A stretch of DNA of 64,000 bases from Microbispora bryophytorum (GCF_006874465.1 NZ_VIRL01000002.1:625939-689938); one strand, 5' to 3'. Numbered from the stretch's first letter, positions 44,252 through 53,544 are shown. Notes: generated by a model not told the origin, from the letters alone. Program-made: numbers and translations.

Positions 44252-44908
44252 ATGCGGATCGCGGAGCTGAGCAGGCGGACCGGGGTCCCGATCCCCACCA
44301 TCAAGTACTACATGCGGGAGGGACTGCTCCCGCAGGGAGAGCGGACCGGCCCCAACCAGGCGCGGTACGGCGAGGAGCACGTCAGGCGGCTTCGGCTGGC
44401 CAGGGCGCTGGTCGAGGTCGGCGGGCTGCCGGTGGCCTCGGCCCGCGAGGCGCTCGCGCTGATCTTCTCCTCCGGCGTCTCGGAGTTCGACGTGCTCGGC
44501 AAGGCGCAGTACGCGCTGACCCCGCCCAGGGAACGCGCCGGCGACGGCGCCGGCGACGACGCTGGGGACGAGGCCGCCGCGCAGGTCGACGAGCTGATCG
44601 CCCGGCGGGGCTGGCAGGTCAAGCCGGGCAACCCGGCCAGGCGGACGCTGGCCGACGCGCTGGCGACCCTGCGGCGCCTCGGCGAGGACGACTACCTGGA
44701 CCTGCTGGAGACCTACGCCGAGACCGCCGAGCAACTGGCGGACACGGAGGTGCGGGCGATCAGCCGGCGGGGTGACCTGCACTCCATGGCCGAGGCGGTC
44801 GTGATCTGGACCGCTCTCGGCGACCCCGTGATCGCCTCCCTGCGCCGCCTGGCCCAGGAGGCGCGGGCGGCCCGGCTCCTCGGCGGGACCGCCGAGGACA
44901 CCTCCTGA
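44252..44908 (+). CDS. MerR-family transcriptional regulator
   Basis: 218 aa with GAGGGAGAGGG ahead of the ATG. The N-terminal helix-turn-helix is MRIAELSRRTGVPIPTIKYYMREGLLP, followed by the second wing and a long effector domain (LADALATLRRLGEDDYLDLLETYAETAEQLADTEV) as in regulators of multidrug exporters. It is divergent from the MMPL exporter gene, its likely target. A -10-like TATCCT lies at 44219-44224. Confidence 0.9.
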   Translation: MRIAELSRRTGVPIPTIKYYMREGLLPQGERTGPNQARYGEEHVRRLRLARALVEVGGLPVASAREALALIFSSGVSEFDVLGKAQYALTPPRERAGDGAGDDAGDEAAAQVDELIARRGWQVKPGNPARRTLADALATLRRLGEDDYLDLLETYAETAEQLADTEVRAISRRGDLHSMAEAVVIWTALGDPVIASLRRLAQEARAARLLGGTAEDTS

Positions 44909-45040
44909 GAGCCGGCTCGCGGGTCCCGCCGGCGAAAGCGCGATGATCGCTCGGGGGGCCCTGTCCGCCGCCGATGCATGCTTTCCGCCGGTATCCCGGT
45001 AGCCTCGGGGACGACGATTCGAAGGGGAGAAGGAGAGCCG

Positions 45041-45709
45041 GTGTCGGGTCTGGTCGTCGCCATGGACGGTCCTTCGGGATCGGGCAAGTCGAGTGCCTCG
45101 CGAGGCGTCGCGCGGGCGCTGGGCCTGCGATACCTCGACACGGGCGCCATGTACCGCGCGGTCACCTGGTGGATGCTCCAGCGGGGCGTGAACCTGGAGG
45201 ACGCCGCCGAGATCGCCGCGAGGTCCGCCGAGCCCACGCTGGTGATGAGCACCGACCCCGACGCGCCGGGCGTCACCGTGGACGGCGTCGACGTCAACGG
45301 GCCGATCCGCGGCCCCGAGGTGACCGGCGCGGTGTCGGCAGTGAGCGCCGTGCCCGAGGTGCGCCACCGGCTGGTGGCCCTGCAGCGGGAGATCATCGCC
45401 GAGTCCCTGCCTGGCGGAGGGATCGTGGTCGAGGGCCGCGACATCGGCACCGTGGTCGCGCCGGACGCGCCGGTCAAGATCTACCTCACGGCGAGCGCTC
45501 AGGCGCGCGCCCTGCGCCGTACGGCCGAGCTGGACGGGACGACGGTGGAGGCGCAGCAGGCCGCGATGGCCCGGCGCGACGCCCTCGACTCGACGCGCAA
45601 GGCCGATCCGCTGGCGATGGCCGCCGACGCGGTGGAGCTGGACACGACGCCGCTGGACCTGGACGAGGTGATCGCCGAGGTGCTCCGGCTCGTCAAGGAG
45701 CGGGTCTGA
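45041..45709 (+). CDS. cmk: Cytidylate kinase
   Basis: 222 aa from GTG 45041, preceded by GGAGAAGGAGA; an upstream ATG (44978) is not needed. It phosphorylates CMP and dCMP with ATP. P-loop MDGPSGSGKSSASRGVARALGL, DTGAMYRAVTWW, the CMP-binding GPIRGPEVTGAVSAVSAVPEVR and VVEGRDIGTVVAPDA are all present. A possible promoter -10, TAGCCT, lies about 40 bp upstream. It is followed by der as in other actinomycetes. Confidence 0.96.
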   Translation: MSGLVVAMDGPSGSGKSSASRGVARALGLRYLDTGAMYRAVTWWMLQRGVNLEDAAEIAARSAEPTLVMSTDPDAPGVTVDGVDVNGPIRGPEVTGAVSAVSAVPEVRHRLVALQREIIAESLPGGGIVVEGRDIGTVVAPDAPVKIYLTASAQARALRRTAELDGTTVEAQQAAMARRDALDSTRKADPLAMAADAVELDTTPLDLDEVIAEVLRLVKERV

Positions 45710-45856
45710 CGCCCGCACGCCCCGCCTGACCGCCTCCCGCGCCGCGTCCGCCGCGCCGGAGAGGGCCACGCGGTGCGACGTACGAACGAGCCCGGCCCCG
45801 GAAGCGGTCCGCCGGGAGGCCTCACGGGAGGCCGGGGAGAACGGGAAGAGCAGCCG

Positions 45857-47287
45857 ATGAGGCAGGGTATGGACGTGACGGGGGACTACGACGAGGACGA
45901 GGGCGGCTGGATCGAGGCCGAGCTCGCCGGGCTTTCCCCGGAGGAGACGGAGCAGGAGCCCGACGCGGGCCCGCTGCCGGTCGTCGCCGTGGTTGGGCGC
46001 CCCAACGTCGGCAAGTCGACACTGGTCAACCGCATCATCGGCCGTCGTGAGGCGGTCGTGGAGGACGTGCCCGGCGTGACCCGCGACCGGGTCACGTACG
46101 AGGCGACCTGGCGGGGCAAGCGGTTCACGCTGGTCGACACCGGCGGCTGGGACCCCGACGCGACCGGCATGGCCCTGCGCATCGCCGAGCAGGCGCAGAT
46201 CGCGGCCGAGCTGGCCGACGTGATCCTCTTCGTGGTGGACGCCGGTGTCGGGGTCACCGACTCCGACGAGGCCGTCGGCGCGGTCCTGCGCCGCTCGGGC
46301 AAGCCGGTCGTGCTGGCCGCCAACAAGGTCGACAACCAGCAGATGGAGCTGGAGGCGACCGGGCTCTGGTCGCTCGGCCTCGGCGAGCCGCACCCCGTCT
46401 CCGCCCTGCACGGCCGCGCCAGTGGCGACCTGCTCGACATCGTGCTCGACGCGCTGCCCGAGACGCCGCCGCAGACGTTCGGCGAGCGGCGGGGCCCGCG
46501 CCGGATCGCCCTGCTGGGCAAGCCCAACGTGGGCAAGTCGTCGCTGCTCAACAAGCTCGCCGGGGAGGAGCGGGTGCTCGTCGACCCCATGGCCGGCACC
46601 ACCCGCGACCCGGTCGACGAGCTGGTCGAGCTGGGCGGCACGACGTATCGGTTCATCGACACGGCCGGCATCCGGCGGCGGGACCGCGAGCTGAAGGGCG
46701 CGGACTTCTACGCGGCGATGCGCACGCGGGCCGCGCTGGAGCGGGCGGAGGTCGCGGTCGTCCTGATCGACGCCTCCGACGTGCTGACCGAGCAGGACCT
46801 GCGGATCCTCGGCCTGGTCATCGAGTCGGGCCGGGCGATGGTGGTCGCGTTCAACAAGTGGGACCTGGTCGACGAGGACCGGCGATACTACCTGGAGAAG
46901 GAGATCGACCGGCAGCTCGTCCGCACGCCCTGGGCGCTGCGGGTGAACATCTCGGCGAAGACCGGCCGCCACGTCGAGAGGCTGGCCCCGGCCATCGAAC
47001 GGGCGCTGCAGTCGTGGGGCACGCGGGTGCCGACGGCCCGGCTCAACCAGTTCTTCACCGAACTGCTGCAGGCCACCCCGCCCCCGGTCCGAGGCGGCCG
47101 GCAGCCGAAGATCCTGTTCGCCACCCAGGCGTCCACGGAGCCGCCGAAGTTCGTGCTGTTCACCTCGGCGTTCCTGGAGGAGACCTACCGCCGGTTCCTT
47201 GAGCGCCGCATCCGCGAGGAGTTCGGCTTCGCGGGCTCTCCGATCGAGGTGACGATGAAGATCCGCGAGAAGCGCAAGAAGAAGTAA
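45857..47287 (+). CDS. der: Ribosome-assembly GTPase Der (EngA)
   Basis: 476 aa from ATG 45857, with GGGAAGAG 6 bases upstream; GTG 45773 would add 28 unconserved residues. Two tandem GTPase domains: first P-loop [16 protein letters not shown], with DTGGW and NKVD motifs; second P-loop [18 protein letters not shown], with DTAGIR and [11 protein letters not shown]. The C-terminal KH-like domain ends in basic KIREKRKKK. Der is needed for 50S subunit maturation. The acidic N-terminal extension of about 35 residues is common in actinobacteria. Confidence 0.96.
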   Translation: MRQGMDVTGDYDEDEGGWIEAELAGLSPEETEQEPDAGPLPVVAVVGRPNVGKSTLVNRIIGRREAVVEDVPGVTRDRVTYEATWRGKRFTLVDTGGWDPDATGMALRIAEQAQIAAELADVILFVVDAGVGVTDSDEAVGAVLRRSGKPVVLAANKVDNQQMELEATGLWSLGLGEPHPVSALHGRASGDLLDIVLDALPETPPQTFGERRGPRRIALLGKPNVGKSSLLNKLAGEERVLVDPMAGTTRDPVDELVELGGTTYRFIDTAGIRRRDRELKGADFYAAMRTRAALERAEVAVVLIDASDVLTEQDLRILGLVIESGRAMVVAFNKWDLVDEDRRYYLEKEIDRQLVRTPWALRVNISAKTGRHVERLAPAIERALQSWGTRVPTARLNQFFTELLQATPPPVRGGRQPKILFATQASTEPPKFVLFTSAFLEETYRRFLERRIREEFGFAGSPIEVTMKIREKRKKK

Positions 47288-47308
47288 CCTCCTGCCGGTT
47301 CCGGGGCC

Positions 47309-47908
47309 TCAGTCGTCGCCGCTCGCCGGGGCGGCGGCCGACAGCAGGGCGAGCGCGGCCTGGCGGGCCTGCTCGCCCGTTCCGGCCGTGCCGTGGTGCG
47401 CGGCGACGACCGTGGCGCCCTCGACCAGCATGAGCAACTGGCGCCCCAGAAGGGGCGGATCGGCGGCTCCGGCGCGCTCGGCGATGCCGGTCAGCAGGTC
47501 GAGGTAGCGGTCGAGGTGGCGTGCGGTGATGGCGCGCACGGCCTCGACGTGGTGCTGGGCCGACGCGTTCACCATCGCGCAGCCGCGGAAGACGGGGTCC
47601 TCGTACCACTCCCGCAGTGCGTCGAACACCGCGGCGAGCTGGTCGCGGGGGTTGTCCCCGGCCGCCGCGGCGGAGTCGGCCAGCCAGCGGCTCACCCGTT
47701 CGCTGCGGGCCAGGAGCACAGCCTCCACGAGCCCGTCCTTCGTGCCGAAGTGCCGATAGAGCGTCTCCTTCGACACCCCGATGAGGGCGCACAGCTCGGC
47801 GACGCCGACGCCGTCGAGTCCGCGCTCGTACAGTACGGCGGTGGCCGCCTCCAGGATGGCGGCGCGGGTGCGCTCCGGGTCGATCGTCGAGCCCTTGGGA
47901 ACCGGCAT
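47309..47908 (-). CDS. TetR-family transcriptional regulator
   Basis: 199 aa from ATG 47908. Helix-turn-helix region: TRAAILEAATAVLYERGLDGVGVAELCALIGVSKETLYRHFGTKDGLVEAVLLARSERV in outline (residues 13-70). The C-terminal half belongs to the TetR_C group that controls MFS exporters. The start faces an MFS gene, with two near-identical 20-bp direct repeats between them, the probable operators. Confidence 0.92.
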   Translation of the reverse strand: MPVPKGSTIDPERTRAAILEAATAVLYERGLDGVGVAELCALIGVSKETLYRHFGTKDGLVEAVLLARSERVSRWLADSAAAAGDNPRDQLAAVFDALREWYEDPVFRGCAMVNASAQHHVEAVRAITARHLDRYLDLLTGIAERAGAADPPLLGRQLLMLVEGATVVAAHHGTAGTGEQARQAALALLSAAAPASGDD

Positions 47909-47914
47909 ACCAGG

Positions 47915-47972
47915 ATGGTACCGACCGGTTCGATGCACTGCTACGCTCCGAGATGGTACCGATCGGTTCGAT
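47915..47972. promoter_or_regulatory. Two 20-bp direct-repeat operators between tetR and MFS gene
   Basis: ATGGTACCGACCGGTTCGAT (47915-47934) and ATGGTACCGATCGGTTCGAT (47953-47972) differ by one base and are spaced 38 bp apart. Each contains the dyad ACCGA[C/T]CGGT. One copy overlaps each divergent promoter. Confidence 0.75.
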
Positions 47973-47987
47973 CTTTGGGAGTCCGTC

Positions 47988-49220
47988 ATGTCCGACCTCA
48001 TCGCCCTCGGCACGCCGGCCCGGCGGGAGACACGGCAGGCGGCGCGGCTGGCTCTCGGCACCGCGTCGGCGCTCGGGCTGGCGCGTTTCGCGTACGGGCT
48101 GCTCCTTCCGGCGATGCGGGAGGAACTGCACTGGTCCCTGGCCGAAGCAGGGGCGATGAGCGCCGCCAACGGGCTTGGCTATCTGCTCGGCGCGCTGGTG
48201 ACCGCGGTCGTCGTACGCCGCCTGGGTACGGCGGCCACCTTCCGGTGGGGCATGGTCCTCACCGCGCTGGCGCTGGCGGTCACCGCGACGAGCGACGCCT
48301 ATCCGGTGCTGCTTGCCGCGCGAGCCGCTGCCGGAGTGGCGGGCGCCGCGGTATTCGTCACCGGCGGCGTCATCGCCTCGCGCCTCGCCGCTCGCGCCGC
48401 CTCCGGCTCGCCCATCACCGTGTACTTCGCGGGCGCGGGGCTGGGCATTGTGGTCGGCGGCGCCGGTATCCCGCCGCTGGGCGACCGCCTTCACCTGGCC
48501 TGGGCCGGTCTGGGCCTGGCCGCCGGACTGGCGGCGCTGCTGAGCTGGACCGCCGCCAAGGCCGGGGAGGACGCGCAGCCGGGGGAGGACCCACAGGCCG
48601 CGACCGCCGGGCGGGTCCACGTGCGGCCGCTGTGGGGAATCGCCGTGGCCTACCTGCTGTTCGCCACCGGTTACATCACCTACATCACCTTCCTGTCCGC
48701 CTACCTGGCCGACCGGCACGCACCGCTCGGGCAGGTGGTGCTCACCTGGACGGCGCTCGGCCTGGCCGTGGTGGCGGCGCCCGCGCTGTGGAGCCGTCCG
48801 ACCGCCCAGTGGCCCGGCACCCGGGCCCTGGCCACGCTGCTCGGTCTCCTGGGCGGTGGCGCGGCGCTGGCGATGGCGGCGCCCGCGCCGCCGGTCATCC
48901 TCGCCTCCGCGATCCTCTACGGGGCGACGTTCATGGGTGTGCCCGCCGCCGTCACCGCGCTCATCAAGGCGAACACCCCGCCCGCCGACTGGACGGCCAC
49001 CCTGGCGGCGTTCACCACGATCTTCGCGGGCGGGCAGACCGCGGGCCCGTGGCTCGCCGGGCTCGTCGCCGACCACACCTCGACCGCCGCGGCCCTGGCG
49101 TGGACCGCGATCCTGTGCGCCGCCGCGGCGGTGATCGCGGCGTTCGCGAATCCCTCCCGCCGGGCCAGAGCGGGTTCGGCCGGGAAGACACCCGACGCGG
49201 AAGCGTCCACGAGACAGTGA
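47988..49220 (+). CDS. MFS transporter, YbfB/YjiJ-like
   Basis: 410 aa from ATG 47988, with GGGAG 6 bases upstream. About twelve helices. The opening ARLALGTASALGLARFAYGLLLPAMREELHWSLAEAGAMSAANGLGYLLGAL in outline matches the YbfB/YjiJ group, whose substrates are undefined. A charged cytoplasmic loop (EDAQPGEDPQAATAGRV) separates the halves. It is controlled by the divergent TetR and followed 8 bp later by an esterase gene in the same operon. Confidence 0.9.
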   Translation: MSDLIALGTPARRETRQAARLALGTASALGLARFAYGLLLPAMREELHWSLAEAGAMSAANGLGYLLGALVTAVVVRRLGTAATFRWGMVLTALALAVTATSDAYPVLLAARAAAGVAGAAVFVTGGVIASRLAARAASGSPITVYFAGAGLGIVVGGAGIPPLGDRLHLAWAGLGLAAGLAALLSWTAAKAGEDAQPGEDPQAATAGRVHVRPLWGIAVAYLLFATGYITYITFLSAYLADRHAPLGQVVLTWTALGLAVVAAPALWSRPTAQWPGTRALATLLGLLGGGAALAMAAPAPPVILASAILYGATFMGVPAAVTALIKANTPPADWTATLAAFTTIFAGGQTAGPWLAGLVADHTSTAAALAWTAILCAAAAVIAAFANPSRRARAGSAGKTPDAEASTRQ

Positions 49221-49228
49221 GGCACACC

Positions 49229-49897
49229 ATGACCACGTTCGTCCTGATCCCCGGCATGTGCCACGGCGGCTGGTGTTTCCGCGAGCTGTGCGAGGACTTG
49301 CGCCATCACGGGCACCGGGCCGTCGCGCTGACGTTGACCGGGCTCGCGGAACGCGCCCACCTGCTGGACGGCGGAGTGAACCTGGACACGCACATCCGGG
49401 ACGTCGCCGGGGTGCTGGAGGCCGAGGACGTCCGCGACGCCGTGCTGGTCGGCCACAGCTACGGGGGAATGGTGATCACCGGCGTCGCCGACCGCCTGCC
49501 CGGCCGGATGGCCGGTCTTGTCTACCTGGACGCCGTCGTGCCGGGGGACGGCGATTCCTGCTGGAGCCTGGTCTCCGATCGGGAACGGCAGTGGTACGCC
49601 GACGTGGTGGAGACCGGCTACGCGACGCGGCCGCTGCCGTTCTTCGACCCCCGTGCCACCCCTCACCCGATCGCCTCGCTGCTCCAGCCGCTCCGGCTGA
49701 CCGGCGACCCCGCGCGCATCGCGCGCCGCGTCTACGTGTACGCGGCGCGCTGGCAGGGCGAGTCCCCCTTCACCGCGACGTACGAGCGGCTGCGCGAGGA
49801 CCCCGCGTGGACCACGTACGCGCTGGACGGCGGGCACAACCTCATGCGGGACGCCCCGGAGGACCTGCTGAAGATCTTGACCGGGGCCCGTTGGTAG
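49229..49897 (+). CDS. Alpha/beta hydrolase, EstC/methylesterase-like
   Basis: 222 aa from ATG 49229. Opening TTFVLIPGMCHGGWCFRELCEDLRHHGHRAVALTLTG is typical of the plant methylesterase/EstC group. Nucleophile elbow VLVGHSYGGMV (Ser near residue 79), catalytic His in LDGGHNLMRD. It lies 8 bp after the MFS gene, so the TetR probably controls both, perhaps for ester-type toxic compounds (inference). Its stop codon lies in the stem of a terminator hairpin. Confidence 0.9.
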   Translation: MTTFVLIPGMCHGGWCFRELCEDLRHHGHRAVALTLTGLAERAHLLDGGVNLDTHIRDVAGVLEAEDVRDAVLVGHSYGGMVITGVADRLPGRMAGLVYLDAVVPGDGDSCWSLVSDRERQWYADVVETGYATRPLPFFDPRATPHPIASLLQPLRLTGDPARIARRVYVYAARWQGESPFTATYERLREDPAWTTYALDGGHNLMRDAPEDLLKILTGARW

Positions 49898-49916
49898 GGG
49901 CTGCCCTACCAACGGG
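49887..49916. terminator. Terminator-like 13-bp hairpin overlapping the esterase stop codon
   Basis: CCCGTTGGTAGGG, loop GCTG, CCCTACCAACGGG. The stem is perfect and contains the TAG stop. There is no T-run, as is common in actinobacterial terminators. Confidence 0.7.
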
Positions 49917-49968
49917 ACTGCCGTCCGCCGGATCGATTCGCGGCGGGCGGGTCAATAGCGTTGGGGAC

Positions 49969-51216
49969 ATGCGCCGACTTCTCTCCCGCCTCGGCGGCGA
50001 CACGGTCTACGTCCTCGTGGGGTTTCCCCTCGCGGTCATCACGTTCTGCCTCACGACGGTCGGCCTGTCGGCGGGCGCCGGCCTGCTGGTGGTCTGGCTG
50101 GGCGTGCCCGTCCTCGCTCTCACCCTCCTCGTCGCCCGGGGCATGGGCGACGTCGAACGGCTCCGCATGCGCGGGGTGCTGGGCAGAGACCTGCCCCGGC
50201 CGCGTTATCCCACGTCGCCGCCCGGGGCGGGCGTGTTCCGGAAGACCATCACCCCGCTCGCCGGGGGCCAGCCCTGGCTCGACGTGCTGCACGGGCTGCT
50301 GGCCTTCCCGGTCGCGATCGTCGCGTTCTGCGTGACCGTCACCTGGTGGGTGGTGGCCATCGCCGGGCTGACCTATCCGCTGTACGGCTGGATCACCTCG
50401 AACATCCCCGGCAACACCGAGCTGCCCGAGCTCCTCGGCCTCGGCCGGGGCTACGTGGTCGACAGCGTCTTCTACGGCACGATCGGGCTGATCGCCGCGA
50501 TCACCCTCTATCCCGTCGTCCGCTCCTGCGCCCTCATCAAGGCGTCGCTGGGCCGGGCGCTGCTGACCGGCGTCGCCGAGCTGCAGGAGCGCATCGACGA
50601 CCTCACCGAGGGCCGTCACGCCGCCGCCCACGCGGAGGCGGACGCGCTGCGCCGCCTGGAGCGCGACATCCACGACGGGCCCCAGCAACGCCTGGTCCAC
50701 CTGGCGATGGAGCTGTCGCGGGCCCAGCGGGAACTGCAGAAGGACGCCACGGCCGCGCACGAGACGATCGGCAAGGCCATCAGCGCCACCCGGGAGACCC
50801 TGGACGAGCTGCGGGCGCTGTCGCGCGGCATCGCCCCGCCGATCCTGGCCGACCGCGGCCTCGCCCCGGCGCTCGCCGCCCTGGCCGGCCGCTGCACCGT
50901 GCCCGTGGAGCTGGACGTCCAGACGGCCGAGCGGTATACCGCGCTCATCGAGAACACGATCTACTTCGTGACGGCCGAGTCGCTCACCAACGTGGCCAAG
51001 CACAGCAGGGCGACGTCCTGCTCGGTCGGCCTGATCAGGATCGGTGACACGCTCCTCCTCACGATCGGGGATGATGGGGTCGGCGGCGCACACGTCGCCA
51101 AGGGACACGGCCTGTCCGGCCTGGCCGACCGGCTGCGGGCCGTCGACGGCGAGCTGTCGGTGAGATCGCCGGTGGGCGGGCCGACACTGATCACGGCGGA
51201 GGTTCCGTGCGCGTAG
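49969..51216 (+). CDS. Two-component sensor histidine kinase (HisKA_3, NarL type)
   Basis: 415 aa from ATG 49969; -10-like TAGCGT lies 7 bases upstream (leaderless). Four N-terminal helices in two sensor-domain pairs (the ordered Sensor-type FPLAVITFCLTTVGLSAGAGLLVVWLG, repeated later as FPVAIVAFCVTVTWW) precede the dimerisation box RRLERDIHDGPQQRLVHLAMEL (phospho-His) and HATPase motifs SLTNVAKHS and IGDDGVGG. It overlaps the response regulator gene by 10 bp. It resembles cell-envelope-stress (LiaS/DesK-like) kinases. Confidence 0.92.
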   Translation: MRRLLSRLGGDTVYVLVGFPLAVITFCLTTVGLSAGAGLLVVWLGVPVLALTLLVARGMGDVERLRMRGVLGRDLPRPRYPTSPPGAGVFRKTITPLAGGQPWLDVLHGLLAFPVAIVAFCVTVTWWVVAIAGLTYPLYGWITSNIPGNTELPELLGLGRGYVVDSVFYGTIGLIAAITLYPVVRSCALIKASLGRALLTGVAELQERIDDLTEGRHAAAHAEADALRRLERDIHDGPQQRLVHLAMELSRAQRELQKDATAAHETIGKAISATRETLDELRALSRGIAPPILADRGLAPALAALAGRCTVPVELDVQTAERYTALIENTIYFVTAESLTNVAKHSRATSCSVGLIRIGDTLLLTIGDDGVGGAHVAKGHGLSGLADRLRAVDGELSVRSPVGGPTLITAEVPCA

Positions 51217-51854
51217 TGGTGGCCGACGACGCCGTCCTCATCCGGGAGGGGCTTGTCCGCCTGCTTGAGGAGTTCGGCTGCGAGGTCGTCGAGACCGTGG
51301 GCACGGGGGAGGACCTGGTCAAGTCCGTCATCGCCCACCGGCCCGACGTGTCGGTGGTCGACGTGCGGATGCCGCCGGCGTTCACCGACGAGGGCCTGCG
51401 CGCCGCCGTCGAGGCGCGGGAGAAGGTGCCGGGCACGCCCGTGCTGATCCTTTCGCAGTACGTCGAGGTGTCGTACGCCGACGACCTGCTGGCCGACGCT
51501 CGCGGGGCGGTCGGCTATCTGCTGAAGGACCGCGTGGTCGACGTCGAGGAGTTCATGGACGGCCTGCGGCGGGTCGCCGCGGGGGGAACGGTCTTCGACC
51601 CCCAGGTCGTCGCCCAGCTGATGGTGCGGCGGCGGCGAGACGACCCGCTGGCGTCGCTGACACCGCGTGAACGCGAGGTCCTGTCGCTGATGGCCGAGGG
51701 CAGGTCGAACCCGGCGATCGCGCGCCGCCTCGTCGTCACCGAGGGCGCGGTGGAAAAGCACATTCGCGGCATCTTCGCCAAGCTCGGCCTGCACGCCGAG
51801 GACGGCGACCAGCACCGCCGCGTCCTCGCGGTGCTGGCCTACCTCCGCTCCTGA
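51207..51854 (+). CDS. LuxR/NarL-family response regulator
   Basis: 215 aa, GTG start overlapping the kinase gene. Receiver domain: MRVVVADDAVLIREGL, phospho-acceptor Asp in VSVVDVRMPP (near residue 53), Lys in GYLLKDRV. C-terminal LuxR helix-turn-helix: LTPREREVLSLMAEGRSNPAIARRLVVTEGAVEKHIRGIFAKLGL in outline. It is the partner of the kinase immediately upstream. Confidence 0.95.
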   Translation: MRVVVADDAVLIREGLVRLLEEFGCEVVETVGTGEDLVKSVIAHRPDVSVVDVRMPPAFTDEGLRAAVEAREKVPGTPVLILSQYVEVSYADDLLADARGAVGYLLKDRVVDVEEFMDGLRRVAAGGTVFDPQVVAQLMVRRRRDDPLASLTPREREVLSLMAEGRSNPAIARRLVVTEGAVEKHIRGIFAKLGLHAEDGDQHRRVLAVLAYLRS

Positions 51855-51956
51855 CCACACGCGTCAGGCCGGGTGGCTGGCCGCCGCTCGCGGCGTACGC
51901 GTTCGCCGCGGGAGTTTCCCGGTCAAGACGCGCGGAGCGGCGGCGGAGTCTCGCGC

Positions 51957-53237
51957 CTACGGTTCCGCGTCCGTGGCCGGCGCCGTCGTCCGCGTCGCGC
52001 GCACCGATCGCAGGATGGCGAACATACAGGCCGTCCCGGCCGCGCCGGCTCCGCAGATCACCACGTACGGGGGGACCAGCGCGGCGACGGCGCCGCCGGC
52101 GGCCACGCCGAGCCCCTGGAGGGTCATGAGCCCGGCGCCCAGCAGGGACATGGCGCTGCCCCGCATCGCCGCAGGCACCGCTTGCACGAACCACTGGTCC
52201 ATGCCGAGCGTGTAGGCGGCGCACAGCCCCGTGAGCACCAGGAGCGCGACCGCGACCGACAACGGCGGACGGACGGCGAACGCGGCCATCGGCAGCATCG
52301 ACCCCGCTGCCAGCGGCAGTGCGATCCGCTCGCGGGCGGCCGCCCCGAGCAGGGTGCCGGCCAGCACCTCGCCCACCGCGGTCCCCGCGGGCATCGCGGC
52401 CATGAAGAGCCCGAACCCCACCGAGCCCGCACCCGCGGCGTCCGCGTAAGGTGCGGCGGTTCCTTCGGCCACGATGAAGAACATCGGCGGGATCCACCAC
52501 ATCAGCAGCAGCGCGCGGACCCGGGGGACGGCGAGCAACCGCCGGGTCGAGGCGATCGAAGCGCGCATCATCGCCCCGCCCCCCGATGCCCGGGCCGGGC
52601 GGCCGCGGGTGCCCAGACGCAGGAGCAGCGCGGAACCGAGAAACGTGCCGACGGTCACGTAGAGCGCGGTGCGGGGTGACAGCCACACCAGGGCCAGTCC
52701 GCCGAGTCCGTAGCCGATGATCTGGGACCCCTGCGAGACCATCCGCACCAGCGAACGGCCCAGGACGTACAAGTCGCCCGGCAGGATGTCGGCCAGGCTC
52801 GCCGCCCGGGTGCCGGTGAACAACGGCGACATCATCGAGACGGCGAAGCGGAGGACGAACAGCGCCGCGAGCGGAGTCACCGGAACGGCCATCAACGTCA
52901 CGCAGCCGGCCGAGAGCAGGTCGCAGGCCACCAGCACCCGGCGGGCGGGGTAACGGTCGGCGATGCCGGAGAGCAGGATCCCGCTGAGGGCGTAGGGCAG
53001 GAAGCCGAGGGCGAAGACGAGCGCCGTCAGCGGCGCCGAACCGGTCCGCTGGAATACCAGCACGGCCAGCGACGCGTCGGCGAAGACGCCTCCCAGCATG
53101 GAAAGGACATGGGCCGCGAAAATCGCCCGGAATTCTCTGACCACGAACACGGCGCCGTATCCGGCGTTGACGCGTGCCCGGCTTCCTGCGGCCGCTGGGG
53201 CGTCCGGCGATTCGGTCGTGGAGGAGGGTTCTGCCAT
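51957..53237 (-). CDS. MFS transporter
   Basis: 426 aa, about twelve helices. Signature GIADRYPARRVLVACDLLSAG follows helix 2. The start FVVREFRAIFAAHVLSMLGGVFADASLAVLVFQRTGSAPLTAL matches the drug-exporter (EntS/MFS_1) group. The ribosome-binding site (AGGGAAAAG) is 14 bases from the ATG. Its promoter probably lies at the pair of palindromes near 53510-53570, leaving a leader of roughly 270 nt that contains a 10-codon ORF. Confidence 0.88.
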   Translation of the reverse strand: MAEPSSTTESPDAPAAAGSRARVNAGYGAVFVVREFRAIFAAHVLSMLGGVFADASLAVLVFQRTGSAPLTALVFALGFLPYALSGILLSGIADRYPARRVLVACDLLSAGCVTLMAVPVTPLAALFVLRFAVSMMSPLFTGTRAASLADILPGDLYVLGRSLVRMVSQGSQIIGYGLGGLALVWLSPRTALYVTVGTFLGSALLLRLGTRGRPARASGGGAMMRASIASTRRLLAVPRVRALLLMWWIPPMFFIVAEGTAAPYADAAGAGSVGFGLFMAAMPAGTAVGEVLAGTLLGAAARERIALPLAAGSMLPMAAFAVRPPLSVAVALLVLTGLCAAYTLGMDQWFVQAVPAAMRGSAMSLLGAGLMTLQGLGVAAGGAVAALVPPYVVICGAGAAGTACMFAILRSVRATRTTAPATDAEP

Positions 53238-53544
53238 GCGGAGATTCGCTTTTCCCTGTCATCGCGGTCACAGCAGGTGTCCGCGGGCGCCGAAGCCGGG
53301 TCCGGGGGCGGCGCGACAGCCGAGGCATCCTGCCCCTCGGACCCGGTACGACGATCTCGTGACCGAGTCGGACCGAGATCAACTTCTTGGGTCATGCCTG
53401 TCTATTAGGGAAACCAGCCCTTGGGGATCGAGGTCATTGGAAATTCACCTCCCTATGGGTAGGCAGTCCTGGAGGCTGAGGGTGGTCGCGGGAGCGATGA
53501 CCCGCGACTAACCTGAACAACTGTGTTCGAGTTTCACTCTAGCA
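53238..53544. other. Leader/intergenic region upstream of the MFS gene
   Basis: 307 bp. It contains the 10-codon ORF, a strong unused-looking ribosome-binding site and operator site A1. Longer ORFs here are short or antisense and show no family resemblance. The sequence near 53400-53560 has lower GC than its neighbours. Confidence 0.45.
53405..53437 (-). CDS. Possible 10-codon leader ORF (MTSIPKGWFP)
   Basis: A very strong ribosome-binding site, AGGGAGGTGA (53445-53454), lies 7 bases before an ATG that opens a 10-codon frame ending TAA-TAG. It sits in the untranslated leader of the downstream MFS gene, between the operator pair and the MFS start. It may be a regulatory leader peptide, or the surviving 5' end of a lost gene. 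Confidence 0.35.
   Translation of the reverse strand: MTSIPKGWFP

Noticed and set aside
53027..53395. 122-codon minus-strand ORF overlapping the MFS start
   Set aside because: It is out of frame with the MFS gene, overlaps most of its first 70 codons and has shadow composition.
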